Of a stretch of DNA of 64,000 nucleotides, positions 46,115-58,420 are shown piece by piece (within the stretch, counting starts at the first letter, position 1; every line of letters begins with the position of its first letter). A program made the translations under genes and the position numbers. Origin of the DNA: Diogma glabrata. Its lineage: Eukaryota > Arthropoda > Insecta > Diptera > Cylindrotomidae. Under the pieces are notes generated by a model. It had not been told where the DNA came from and did not search any database. It was given only the letters and a program-made list of their open reading frames with translations. The DNA is taken from positions 71,914,128 to 71,978,127 of the forward strand of contig OY856186.1 of the NCBI GenBank assembly GCA_963693315.1, written 5' to 3'.

Positions 46115-46700
46115 ATGAACAGTAGTAGCGATAGTATTGCCTCCGATGTTTACATGTCGGCTGCAACTGCTAGAGCTTCATTAGTGCCACAAAAATTCAA
46201 AATGCAGTACGAAATGGTTTATCGAAGATTTGTGAAATGGTGCAAGCAGAAACGAGTAAAAAACTGGAACGGAAAAGTCATGCCCGCATATTTTGAGCAA
46301 AAATCACTCTGAAGCCAATATTCAATTTGCAGTTAATACTATCCCCAAAAAAACAAGATCAATATAAGCAAGTATAACAGCTTGTTGGAATTTTTGAAAC
46401 GGAAGTCTGATTTAATTTAATTACTTGAAGCTAATGACGAAATTTTTTAGTGATAAATGTATAAGTTGTTTTGAAAATATTATATAAAAACGATTTTTGT
46501 GATTTTTTTGATTTTTAGGTTAGGTTTATTGTTGAAACTGTTGAGAGAGAGGAGCTGTGCTATATGTTAGTTGATGATATAATAGATCAAAAACCATTAT
46601 ATCAAATGCCACAAAAAATGATTGTGCATGGGGACATATTGATGATTATTCAGTCGGCGAATATCAAAACATATGGTTTTAAAATAAATTAAAATGGATA
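46115..46700 (+). pseudogene. Crypton-like tyrosine recombinase relic
   Basis: The 65-codon frame contains KFKMQYEMVYRRFVKWCKQK, then RVKNWNGKVMPAYF, resembling the SAM-like N-terminal part of Crypton-type recombinases (typically K-x-QYE-x-x-Y-x-x-F-x-x-W, then V-x-AYF). After stops, YNSLLEFLKRKSDL follows near 46380 and VEREELCYMLVDDI near 46545, matching the C-R-R-x-E-L-x-x-L-x-x-DDI block around the first catalytic Arg. Here that Arg position is Glu or shifted, and the later H-x-x-R and Tyr are not visible. The call is by eye from three short blocks in the expected order. Confidence 0.5.
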
Positions 46701-46719
46701 GTTTTGCTGTAATTGGTTA

Positions 46720-49700
46720 ATTATTGTTACATCAAAATTAAATTTAAAGAAAACTACAAATTCATATTAGTTTAATAAAATGTAATGTATATACTATAAA
46801 GTGCCGACAGTTCCGAAAGGTCGAAATAAATGGGTTATATTTTTTTCCTTATGTGATTATGGTGCTGCAACATATTTTGATAATAGGATTTTTTTTTTTA
46901 GGTGGCTGAAAAATTAAACTAAAAATATATCGCTACGTATTTGAAAACGGATTTTATCGTGTACGTCAGCTGCAAACGGCTACTAGTTTTGGTTGACAGT
47001 TTTTTTTAGACTCGCCACGTCAACCGAAAGCCAAATTCGTTATCTACAATGTCATCAAATAACCAACCATGTTATAAAACAGTTTGTAAGTAAGGCGTAA
47101 CACTCTCAATTACTCTCAATTATTTAGTCAATAACATGTACGGCTAATGTTTTTTTTTCTGGAGAGTTGGATGATACACAATCATGGGGTGAGTGAAACA
47201 TGTGTCTAATATTTGTGAAATGTAATAATTTATATTTTTTAAATTGTTGGTGTGATGATCCCGGTTTTTTCGACGTTTGAGGTTGTCAGAGTCCCTGTTC
47301 TTTGTCTTCGCTTGTTTAATTCCGTTACACAGTATCTTTAGCGTGCACATCTGATCATTTTTACTGAATTACGGCAATTACTTCTCGGACACACATGGCT
47401 GAATCTTGTCGGAATAAAAACTCAGTCAGTGAGAGGCAAGCAGTCCTCCGTTTGTCACCTATCAGTGACTCATTAGCAGGGCCAACGTTCATTACAAACT
47501 GCTTAGTGGAAAGTTAGTAGAGTTGAATATTGAACGTTCATGTGATGCGTTCATGTGTGACGTTCTTGTAATTAGTTACCAGGAATAACGAGAGAGAAAT
47601 AGGAATTTTCACAAACGGAGAGTTGGAACATGATGAATCCAAAAAATAAATTAATCAAAAATAGCTTTTAATAATTATACAGAAATTACACAAATGTCTA
47701 GAATTGTCACGCATGGCTCGTCATTTCGGAAAGTTAAAACTCTTTTAAAGCAAGCAAGTTGAAGCTCTTTTAAAGCAAGTAATCCAATAATTTCAGAAAA
47801 GAGACAAAAAAATCGTGAAAGCAAATGTTTCTTTTCTCCATTTTGATTGGATTTTCAATGTTTATATTTACTACAACTTTTTTGTTAAATTATAAATTAA
47901 AAACAAATCTAAATCTAAAATACCAAAAAGTAATAAAGCTTTTCTTCATAGTAGTGCTAATTTTTATAAAATTAATGACATAATTACGAGAGTAATTTAA
48001 ATTTATTGATTTATTTACTGGGATTATTTAAGTCAAATATTTTATAAAGAACAAACAATATTTTCTAACGACAAGAAGAACCTGAAAAATTTTCTTCATT
48101 ATTGACAAATTTATTTTTCATTGATGAAATTTCAATAACTATGTTTGTTAAAAAAAACCAAACTGTTATTTTTATTCTTTTCTTTTTTCACAACCTCAGC
48201 GGGGAGGCAGAAACTATTATTCTTTTGTGGATCAAATGTCAAACGAAAAAGTTATGCACGTCTATGAGAAGGAAATTCGGGTTCTCGAAGAGTAAACCAA
48301 GCAAAAAAAAAATACGATTTGACACTAAAAATTGGTTATGGGAATCGGTTGAGTTTAACACAATGACAGTAGTTAATTCATGTTTTGTTTTTCACGTTCA
48401 TGTTTTCAATTCACGTTCACAGAATTCTGTGAAAGAATTCTCTTAAAGATATTAAAACACACTGATATATTGCTTGAAAACATACGCACACCACTGCCAA
48501 TCACATAGTCATAATGTATTTAAGATATTTTAAGATCGCAACATAAATATTCTCTCAACAATGACGTGATAGTTTTAAGAAAAAATCAAAGATTCAAAAT
48601 GAGTCAACTGACATTTTAAAACGGAAATACCTTAATATGTCTGACGTTTCGAAGTCAACATTCCGCCCATATTTACTTAAAGATATTTCTTCTTACCTGT
48701 ATCAAAGATGCTGGTTTCATTTTATATTTTTATTTTTTTTATTCTATTTTTATAATTGTATATTTTCTTTTATGTACCAGAAATAAGAAAGTCAAACCAC
48801 TAGTTGACTTAAAGAAACTTATACAAATATGAAACTTAATATCGTTAACATTTTTAAGTTTTGAGCATAGAATTTTCTAGTACTCACACATAGAAAAGCG
48901 ATCGTGCTTTTTTTGTTGAATTGGTTTTTTTGTCATAGTAGAGTTCAGAGAGAGATATTCCTATTGACTTCTATTATGTACGACTAAATTAACTATTATT
49001 ATTACTTTGATTATTAGCTTTAAGAAATTCCACATATGGTTGAGTATAGGTTGATGTAATTGCAAAATAATTTAGAAATCATTTTTTATTGTTCGTTGCT
49101 AGAAATTATTGTAATGTAATGATTGTTATATTATATTTATGCAAATATTTTATGCAATTATATTTTGCTGTTTTGGTTGTTTGTTTTGTAGTTATTATTT
49201 TTTTTCTTAATAAGATTGTCTGCTTTGAGATTTATTAGAAAATAAATTTGCTAAATTTGCACTATAACGTAAATTATAATTCTATGATTTTTCAATTTTC
49301 AAGAATATGAAATAAAATATTATTTTATTGTTTAATTTAAGATTTAATGCTAATTTGGAAATATTGTAAATATTGCATCTTTGCAAAAAAAAAAACGGTT
49401 TAGTTAGTGTATCAGCTAATTGGGCGATAATTATTTTCAATTGTGGATAAAAAGAAAAATATGATACACATGGGTTTCGGGTCAGTCTGGCTATATAATC
49501 GTTTTATAGCTCGCAGTTAGATGCATAAGCTTAATCTGTTCTATATAATAGACACCTAATGTTCTTAAAAACTGTGGGTTGCAAATTCATGATGGCTTAA
49601 AGAAATCACAAATCTCAGTTGACTACCAATGATTTCCATCAACCGCTTACCGAGCTTGTACTGCACTATGAAAGAGGTGTTAAAAAATTCCTGTGATGTG

Positions 49701-50970
49701 ACCCGTAAATCAAAACTTGATAAAAAATTTACAAATCAACAAAAACTGCTCTTCCATAAGGACGAAATTTCATTCTATTCACGAATAAATTTCACATAAA
49801 TTTTACCACAGGTTACGACATGTTTCTGGAATTGTTAATGCAGTTGGACGTTTGGTTATGCGCATTTATCAAATCTAGCTACCTGAGAGCATCAGCTATT
49901 ACACAATAGATGATGCTCTAATTACCAAAAATTTTCTAATATATTGTGGTTTTGTCGTTCACAATTTAATTCTTCAACTTCGAAACGATTTGCCGAAGTT
50001 CATTTAGCTATTATTGCAACGAAGTCCTCGATCAGAAAAACAACAATAGTGTGTAACCCTGATCGACAGACGCAGAAGATAACTCGAAGCAATTCCGATT
50101 TCAGAAATTTACTGTTTATTCTGTATGAATATCTTGCTTCGGGGTTTCTAATTTCATTGTAACCAATCGAAGATCACAATTTCAATCTTAACTATATATA
50201 TTATGAACTTTAAAAGCTGTTTGGTTGTCAAAATAGACGAACCACAGTTTATTACTCTAAATGTAATGGAGATTTCAAAGAATGCTGAAATCAACCATAA
50301 TGTATTATGATTGATCACGACTTCGGTTCTACAATCAGATTTTGTATTTAACTACTACTTTTAACAATCGTGATTTTTCTCAGAATAGACACAGTCTGAA
50401 GGTCGTTTTAATAAACCTAAGATGAATCCTTTCATGTTATCAATTGAAATAATGAAACTTTCACTATCGATTTTAGAAGAAAATTTTATTTCTTAATAAA
50501 TCATTAAAATGCAAGTTCAAATTTGTTTTTTTTATCAAAACTTACATGTCCTTAATACTACAAAACATGTGAATATCTATCTCTTTAACGCGATAGTATT
50601 ATATATCAATATCACTAATAGGGGGGTGTATGTGGCGAAACTATAAATTAAAATAAAAACAAAATAGCAGCTGTTATTTGCTTAAATAACAAAAATATAC
50701 AGGAAAATTGGGTTTTTAGCTTTTTCAGATTTATAACAATAATATTAACAACAATTAAGACGCTATAAAAAAAAATTGGACTTCAGACGGCAGTTTTTCT
50801 TTTTTTGTGTCGTTAAGACTATATAAAAGATCAATAATATTGAGCTGTAATTTATATTTTGGCGTTAAATTTTTTGATTTGACCAAGCAGTCGACACAAA
50901 TTAAATTGTTTGACTCTTACGAATAAGAACGATATTAAAAATATAAAATGTTTAACTCGGAAATATTAAT
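46720..50970. other. AT-rich stretch without recognisable features
   Basis: Apart from homopolymers and short frames (the longest, 114 codons at 48102-48446, begins in AT-rich low-complexity sequence and matches nothing I know), I see no supported feature in this 4.2 kb. Confidence 0.45.
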
Positions 50971-50982
50971 TAGAGGAGTGAA

Positions 50983-51760
50983 ATGAGCGCTCGAAAAAAA
51001 TTAAATATCCATATCCCAAGAGCGGAAAAAAAGAATAAAATCCAAACGAAGCATTACAGATCCATTAGTTTGACATCATTCATGTTAAATCCGATGGCAA
51101 AGGTGATCAATAACCAAATACTAACTGAAATTCTTTTAAGACCGTCTCCGAACTATCAGTACGCGTTCAGAACGGACAGATTAACGGAAACCCTGTTCAA
51201 ATTGACAAGAGAAACCGGCAAGTTGATGATAGGCGGGAAATTGTTGTCTGTGCCGTTCTAGAAAGAAAGGAACCGTCGATACCTCGAGTAAAGTCATCAG
51301 GAAATTTCAGCTGGAAAAAATGACAGCACCACAACCGATGGATGTAATGAGATGCTAATAACTAGGGTAGCAGAAACTAAAACTAGGTAGAAATTGTCAA
51401 ATCAGCCTTGGCACTATTAGAGGTTGTCTACAGATTAGAATCTGATCATTCCTCACGTGGAGTCTAGAGGTGGATGAAATTCTGGCTATTTTAGGTCACC
51501 AGGGCATTCAATACCTTGGGTATGCGGATAACAGTCATTATCGTTAAATTTAAGTTCGAAGAAAAACTTTATAAAGTTGTACAGTAGATCCTTGATCTGG
51601 TTGCACATGAGACTGGAAGAATCTCTGACTTGATTTACCTAAAGAGAGAATACATTGTAGTCTAATACGTAAAAACTACATAATAATGGAACCCAATGGA
51701 ACGTGAATAATTCAAAAACCGAGGTAGGGGTTTGCACAGATGTATTTAAATGACGAACCA
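50983..51760 (+). pseudogene. Jockey/R1-like reverse transcriptase relic
   Basis: The open frame at 50983-51261 contains KHYRSISLTSFMLNPMAKVI, NYQYAFRTDRLTETLFKLT and a disturbed end, matching the YRPISLTSFLLK to Q-Y-A-Y-R-T-G-R-S-T-E-T blocks. Further pieces continue to a GYADN at about 51520, where the catalytic YADD should be, and NSKTEVGVCTDVFK near 51720. The second Asp of the catalytic pair is Asn. The central AFLDIEGAFD block is deleted. Confidence 0.7.
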
Positions 51761-51855
51761 AATACTTTTAAAAAATTCACACGTACCATTGCATCTTCGA
51801 GGTTTAATATTCGCAATCGAAAGATTGCTCGTGGAGAACCTATCAGAACAAGATA

Positions 51856-53720
51856 GTGAACCGCTTGGAAAAAAAAGTCCTAAGTTGCGTTCAAATTAAT
51901 CTGCACAGGTCAGCAATTACCTTTGCTAATTTGAACCGTTTTATCCAACAGGATGCTCACGACATTGTGTTCATCCATGAACCATGGCAGCAAAAAATAA
52001 AAGGTATCGCTATCGACCAACAAAAACACACAACTGATATGCTTCCCAGGCCGGGAGAGAGAGAGCGACCCAGAACTGCGGTTCTCTTCAACAAACGCTT
52101 AAAAGTATGTCTGGTAATTTAGAGAGTTAGAAATAAAGTTCGCATACTCTTTAACAAAGCAAAAGGAGCAAACGCCTGGCTGGACGGGGTACCATTTGGC
52201 TCCTACTAACTACAAAACATAACTAGGATGATGTAAAAGGGATAGTTGGAGAGAGCTTTGCGGAACGATTGACAGTCTACCGGCTGCAGTTCAAATTCAA
52301 AAATTATTTGCGACTGACAACAAAAATCCTCTGGGTTCAATCTGCAGACGGAACGGTACCTTCACCACCAGCTGTATGGAAACTCTAGAAACACTATTAC
52401 AGACCCACTGTAAAGGCTCTGGATACGTGAGCTTGGAAGAAGAAAATATTCCAAACACTGGTCCGTTAGATCCTGAAACTACAAAACTTTCAGACCAACT
52501 AGCCAACAGAATATTCTTTCCCAACAGAACGATTCGGGCAATCAAATTGTTCGAGGCGACGGAATATTCCCAATATTCCTGTAAAAAGGTTTAACTGCTA
52601 TTTTCCCAGTGTCGGCTTATAGCAAGTTTTAGTAGTAGTATTCATACTGTCGGTGAACGGATAAATCAAACAAGGCTTTCTTCGCTTCCAGAAATTGTTT
52701 TGGAAAAACTTGGGGACTTTGGTTATATTAACGTAAAATAAAACCCATACTGTCATACGAAGCTTTGGTCTGGTGGCTGAAAACAAACCCAGACACGAGT
52801 GCCTCTGTACCACAGGTGCTTTTAGAACCACACCAACATCTCAAAGAATGCAGTTCGTCGAAACACTCAAACCAGTTAGCCTGATCAGCTATCTAACGAC
52901 CGTCTACTTCAGACTGTATGTCAAATATCACTGATCTAGAGAGACGGTTTATTGGCAAAATAGGAGCCAGGGACGTCATCCAGAGTTACCTACAAGTACT
53001 ATCATCCAGTTCCAGCATTTAGTATACGGATGTATGCTAAGCCAACGAAGGCACTGATGGAGGGGCGTTTGGCCCTAGAGTTAAACGGGCGCTAGCACTA
53101 GGTATTTCTGCAACAGCACTACAAGCCGAAACTTTTGCAATCAACTACTGTGCAATGTAGTGTCCCGAAAGAGAATACAGCCACACAGATATATATTATT
53201 TCTGACAGTCAGGCGAAACTATTGGCTTTGAATTCGACGCGTTTCAATTCAAAGCTCGTCACACTTGTGTGATTACCAGGTCAAACAAAAGTACACGGAA
53301 TTGGAGTAGCAGACTTACTAGGCAAAAATTGCGCCACTACAGAGCTCATTGGTCCAGAAACGAGCTTTGAACTAACCAAGAGTTTGCTCAAATGTGTTAT
53401 CCACTGCTGGCAACAGAAATAAAATAAACAGCTATGTAGTATTCGGGAAGGTTTGCTGCAATTTAAAACGTTTCTAGGCAGCCTCCCATCTCCTCTCTTA
53501 AAACAATCGATCTTGAGAGTCTCTAAAGATATTAACATGGTGCGTGACAGGACACGGTTCAATAATTCACCACCTTAACAAATTAGGCGAATTACTGCGT
53601 CTGACAGATGCAGATTCTGCAACTCGGAGGCAGAAACCATGTAATACATTATTTGCAAATTCTCTGAACTTGCATGGCGCAGATAAATTAAACTCGATTA
53701 AAGGAGACTAGTCCTTCCTC
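51856..53720 (+). pseudogene. Non-LTR relic: endonuclease, linker and RNase H
   Basis: A new endonuclease start at 51880 reads SCVQINLHRSAITFANLNRF, then HDIVFIHEPW, matching the first strands of APE-type endonucleases of the R1/LOA/Jockey group; the Glu of HEPW is the catalytic-site Glu. From 52250 the linker reads SLPAAVQIQKLFATDNKNPL, then GSICRRNGTFTTS. RT is missing. From about 53020 fragments match an RNase H domain (QAE.FAINYC, IYI.SDSQAKLLALNS), followed by a TGHG.I.HHLNKLGE stretch and a CRFCNSEAET zinc motif at 53600-53640. RNase H in ORF2 points to an I/R1/LOA-like clade. Confidence 0.7.
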
Positions 53721-53764
53721 TATAACAAAGCATTAGTCCAATCCAGCTAATTAACTAAGTTAGG

Positions 53765-54030
53765 GGGCTCGGATTCGAACACATTGTATATTCTACAGTG
53801 TCATCGACATTATTTGCAGTATAACAACATCAAGATTAAGCACAATAGATCTTTAGGTCGCAGTGCTACACGAACTAGCTTAGTGATTAGTTCAGCTTCA
53901 AAACCCTTCAATAAAAAAAATCTGAACAAGAAAATTGCCATCTTGTCGGAAAGTCAATCGGACACTAAGGGCCGATTATATGTGTAAATTGTCTATTATT
54001 AAAATGTTTTATATAATATAAAAGAACTAA
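53765..54030. other. Unassigned stretch
   Basis: A 67-codon frame at 53784-53987 has no recognisable features. Confidence 0.35.
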
Positions 54031-54034
54031 TTTG

Positions 54035-54230
54035 GAGGGTTTTTTGTGAGCAATTAAGCTTAAAAGTACATATTGGAAATCACTTGAATTTTGCAATTCG
54101 AAATAATTTTTAATTTTCTCTAAAACTCCTTTAGAAACATTTTTTTGTGTTTCGTGCCAGGATTCGAACTCACACTCATCAGAGACACCTGTTCAAATCA
54201 CGTGTGTATTACACAACTTAGCATACTCCT
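54035..54230 (-). repeat. Truncated fold-back unit with tRNA-like module
   Basis: Sequence from GGTTTTTTGTGAGCAATTAAGC to the ACACAACTTAGC at 54222 matches the left part of the 26-kb array unit, at lower identity. The tRNA-like module starts at 54149, with the B box in GGATTCGAAC near 54160, and breaks off inside its A box, where family F sequence begins. Confidence 0.7.
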
Positions 54231-54232
54231 AC

Positions 54233-55100
54233 TTAACTTAGTATGCTCAATGGTAAGAGCCGAAAGGACGATGTGTTCGATAGCTGTCCCGGAAGTGTGT
54301 CAAAAAAATCGTCAAGTGTGTCGAAACAAGGAAGTTTGCATATTTTTTGCTAGAAAAACGTTCATTTTAAGTGATTACGAGTAGGAAAATTGAATTTGGA
54401 GAAATCCTGTTGGTCGGGATTGGTATGTGAGGCCAAAAACTAGATTATTGCATTATAAGTTTGTCAAAAAAATATTGTCAAGTGTGTCAAAAGAATGACT
54501 TTCATTTTTTTTTAACCAATTTTTTGGCAAAAAATTAAATTAATTATTTGTATGACATGAAATTTAATCGAACATGAAATTGGACATTGAAATTTTTGAT
54601 TTTGTTATAATTTTTGGATTTTTGAAAAAAGTTTGCATTTTTGATTTTGTTATAATTTTTGCGATGTTTTTAGAATTTTGGAAAATGTTTTTTGATTTGG
54701 AAAAAATTCAATTTTTGATTTTGTAATAATTTTTGGAATATTTTTAGAATTTTCAAAAAAGTTTGTATTTTTGATTTAGTTATAATTTTTGCAATATTTT
54801 AAGAATACTAGAAAAAATTTCAATTTTTGGAATATGTTTAGAATTTTGAAAAAAAGTTTCAATTTTTGATTTTATTATAATTTTTGGAATTCGGAAAAAA
54901 GGTTTGTATTTTTGATTTTGTTATAATTTTTGCGATAATTTTAGAATTTTGAAAAAAAGTTTGTTTTTTTGATTTTGTTGTAGTTTTTGTAATACTTTTA
55001 GAATTTTGAAAAAAGTTTAAATTTTTGATTTTATTATAATTTTTCGAATATTTTTGGATTTCTGAATTTTTGATTTTGCAATATTTCTCGAAACCTTTCT
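54233..55100 (+). repeat. Family F repeat, copy 3
   Basis: This copy lacks the hairpin head and starts at the TATGCTCAATGGTAAGAGCC phrase. It then follows copies 1 and 2: the GTCAAAAAAATCGTCAAGTGTGT phrase, one unit of the 140-bp block and a ~500-bp minisatellite tail ending ATTTCTCGAAACC. The coding part of a LINE begins 85 bp further on, with no sequence to show whether the two are one element. Confidence 0.75.
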
Positions 55101-55184
55101 TTTCTTCTAACATTGTTTTCATTTCTTATTTTAGCTACACACACTTCTGAGTTTTAACAACTTAAAAAACTAACTTTTTTCAAA

Positions 55185-56440
55185 ATGGACATGGATTTTA
55201 ACTTGGATCAATATTTGAATGTGATTCATGACGACAAATTTCTGGATGTTACGTTATCTTTCAAGTGCTTGAACGTTCTCTACCTGAATGGTAGAAGTAT
55301 CAATAACAAACTTTCAGATGTCGAACTCCAGCTAAGTGCCATTAAATCGAAGTTTCACATCATAGTTGTCACGGAAACATGACTGAAGAGTGAAACATCA
55401 ACCTACTGTAACTTGTTCGACTTTACTAGCTATCACTCAACAAGATCGAAGATCGGTGGAGGTGTTTCCATTTTTGTGCGCTCCAATTTGATATCTGAGC
55501 TTTATAGTAATGATACGATAGATAGTAAATGCAACTTTATTGTGGTTCGACTTAGCTCCTTTAATATGTATATAGGTGCGGTATATAGACCGAGCAACAC
55601 AAACTTCGAAGTGTTCCAAGACTTTTACCTAGGAAAATTAAACGGACTTAAAAATCTGTTGCACTAGGGGACTTCAATATCAATATCGCCAATGTAAGCG
55701 ACGCAAAGGTGAGAAGCTTCAAATACTCCACGATCTCGGATAGTTTTGTCTTCATCAATCAGCTATCACCAAATATGGCAACGAGAGTCACAGAGCGAGC
55801 ATCGTCAACAATCGACCTCTTTGTAACCGATATGCTGAACAACAATTGCTATCTAGGAATCGATGACATCGACTTTAGCGACCACAAAATCATGTTCTTG
55901 AACATCAACAGGTAGGGCAGTCCGATTACGAATGGTTATACTCCCAAAGTTAAAATACGATATGACTTAGTCAGATACGATATCCTGGAGTATTTAAGTA
56001 AAGCCACAGATACTGAACGAGACTGGGATAATTTTCTACAAACGTTCAACAGCTCTATACATAAACACTCAAAGTTTGTAGTACCGAGACCAAGATCATA
56101 CAAAAAGGAGTGGGGAACACCCGAAATATTTAAGCTCTGCAAAGAAAAACAAGATCTGTACAGATTAGTCAAATCGCAACAAGCCAATGCATTCATTTTG
56201 CACGAATATTACACACAAAATAGGAAGATAAAAACTGAGTGTAAAATAAAAAAAAATTTCTACGGAGCCAAATTCTTGGGACAGATGGGTAAACAATCAA
56301 TCAATCTGCTATAATCGGAACTGCCATCAAAATGACAAGGATAAGCCGGATGCCCGCAATGATTTCTTTGTTGATATTGGTAATAGACTCGACGAAAATC
56401 GCTCGGCAAATCAGCAGACTGCTATTATTGAGTCCTAAAA
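55185..56440 (+). pseudogene. CR1/Jockey-group LINE: endonuclease half
   Basis: The frame starts at an ATG (MDMDFNLDQYLNVI) and reads LNVLYLNGRSINNKLSDVE, then HIIVVTET with the catalytic Glu, then a premature stop at 55381. After it come GGGVSIFVRSNLISELYSN, FNMYIGAVYRPSN, and in the next frame GDFNINIAN near 55670 and SDHKIMFLNI near 55885, the last being the SDH catalytic block. Tyr/Arg/Asp/His positions of the APE-type endonuclease are thus largely preserved, with only two or three disabling changes. A linker follows to the retrocopy insertion. It belongs with the RT half at 58860-59975. Confidence 0.8.
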
Positions 56441-56469
56441 GGTATTTTTTTTTTTTTTTTTTTTTTTGT

Positions 56470-56479
56470 TTTATTTATT
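56470..56479 (-). terminator. Overlapping AATAAA polyadenylation signals of the retrocopy
   Basis: On the minus strand AATAAATAAA ends 3 bases before the A run at 56448-56467. Confidence 0.75.
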
Positions 56480-57020
56480 GGCTTAGACTGTTAGTCTATA
56501 TGGCCAAGAGAGTAATACATGAGTGTGCCCAGAATTAGGATGAAGAATGTTTTGCCTGCTATATCCAAGTCTGAGAGTTGGACTCAACAGTCAGTTCCTG
56601 CAATTTAGACAGGGCTGTGTTTGAGGTCCCCCTCAGACATGATATGAGAGAAGAAAATTGCTTCCTCCTAACCATGGTTAATATAATGGTTATATTACAT
56701 AATTGCTTTAATTATTAATTGGTAGTATGCATACTATTACTTAGAGTATTAATTATATATTTTACAATGTATTAAATGTGATTATCTATTACAAACAAAT
56801 CTTATATATAAAATAATTTTTAATTGTTTTTTTTTTTTAACATACTAGAATCTAAGATTTTTTTAATTATTTAGTTTATGATTTCATTATTTTTTTTGTA
56901 AAAAATTTAATTAGTAAATATCTGTATTAATTTTTATGATTTTAATAAATAGATAATAATTATTAAAAATATATTTTAATTAAGAAGGAAAATATTAAAT
57001 TAAAGTTTCCTTTAGTATAA

Positions 57021-57500
57021 TTGTAGAATATGTTGAATTTGTGAATTTTTCTTGAACTTTTATTCTCATCATCTCAATATTGAACTATTAATCCCACTCC
57101 TCACAAAATATTGAACCTCCTGTTGAAATACTGGATATATCTTTTATCTTGAATTATTTATATATTATTGATTTTTGAAGAATAAGTATGAATCAATGAA
57201 TAGACCATAATAATAACCATTTTGACTTGTGTGGTTAAACAATATGATAACTATTTATAATTGTAGAATAAGTTGAATTTATGAATTTTATCTTGAACTT
57301 TTTTCTCATCATCTCCATATTGAACTATTAATCCCACTCCTCACAAAATATTGAACCTCCTGTTGAGATACTGGATACATCTTTTATTTCGAATTATTTA
57401 TATATTACTGATTTTTGAAAATAATTATGAATCAATGAATAGACCATAATAATAACCATTTTGACTTGTGTGGTTAAACAATATGATAACCATTTTGATT
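57021..57500 (-). repeat. 240-bp tandem duplication in the retrocopy
   Basis: TTGTAGAATA(T/A)GTTGAATTT occurs at 57021 and 57261 and the following 230 bp align with few differences, including an ATTAATCCCACTCCTCAC phrase. Confidence 0.85.
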
Positions 57501-57542
57501 ATGTTAGGTTAAACAAATTATATTTCAAACTTAAACTATGAT

Positions 57543-57975
57543 AACCATTTTGATAATGTTGGGTTAAACAGATAAATTATTTTTGATATTGAATTTAAGT
57601 TTTTATTTAATTTAAATTAATTAAGGCTTGAAAAATTAAATGTATTTGTGTCTATTTTTATTTAAGCCATTTTGAGTTCTAATGAACCACTTTGAAACAA
57701 ATCTTAAACCACTAAATTGACTTTAAATTATTGTTCTATATTTTGTACACTTATTGTGGTAACCATTTTGATAATGTTGGGTTAAACAAATGAATTATTT
57801 TGATATTAAATTTAAGTTATAATTTAATTTATATTAGATTAAGGCTTGAAAAATTAAATGTATTTGAGTCTATTTTTGTTTAAGCCATTTTGAATTCTAA
57901 AGAACCACTTTGAAACAAATCTTAAACCACTAATTTGACTTGAAATTATGTTCTATGTTTTATTTAATTATATTT
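57543..57975 (-). repeat. 218-bp tandem duplication in the retrocopy
   Basis: AACCATTTTGATAATGTTGG occurs at 57543 and 57761. The copies stay aligned through AAGGCTTGAAAAATTAAATG and TAAGCCATTTTGA to a GAACCACTTTGAAAC phrase. Confidence 0.85.
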
Positions 57976-58141
57976 TAAATATGTTTAATTTTGAATTTTA
58001 TGTTTTATTTATAACTAACTACATTAATCCCAAATCTTACTTTATTCTTATAATTTCATTTAATAGAACATCAATGTGAAATTAAGCAATTCAATTATCC
58101 AATTTCAATTTAATTGTAATAAACTATGAAAAGAATTATCA

Positions 58142-58420
58142 GCCATTTTAATTAGGCGTCTCAAAAAATAAAAAAAATTTTTCAATATAAAGAAGTTAAC
58201 AATAAATGTATAAATTCCAATTAATTTTATTAAATAAATTTGAGATTTAATTTATTTTTAATCCAATTTTAAATTTAATAAATTTTAACTTTAAATAATT
58301 GTAAATGTATTTAGAAGAAAAAAAATTTCAAGCCATTTTAAATAGGCATCTTAAAAAGAAAATTATTCATTATGGAGTTAACAATTTTTTACAAATTTTT
58401 CCAAAGAAAAGAATGTAAAA
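58142..58420 (-). repeat. ~191-bp tandem duplication in the retrocopy
   Basis: AGCCATTTTAA(T/A)TAGGC(G/A)TCT occurs at about 58142 and 58333, each followed within 60 bp by AGTTAACAAT. Confidence 0.7.

Noticed and set aside
54859..55122. 87-codon minus-strand frame rich in Lys, Asn and Ile.
   Set aside because: It is the translation of the AT-rich minisatellite; the same peptide unit recurs only because the DNA does.
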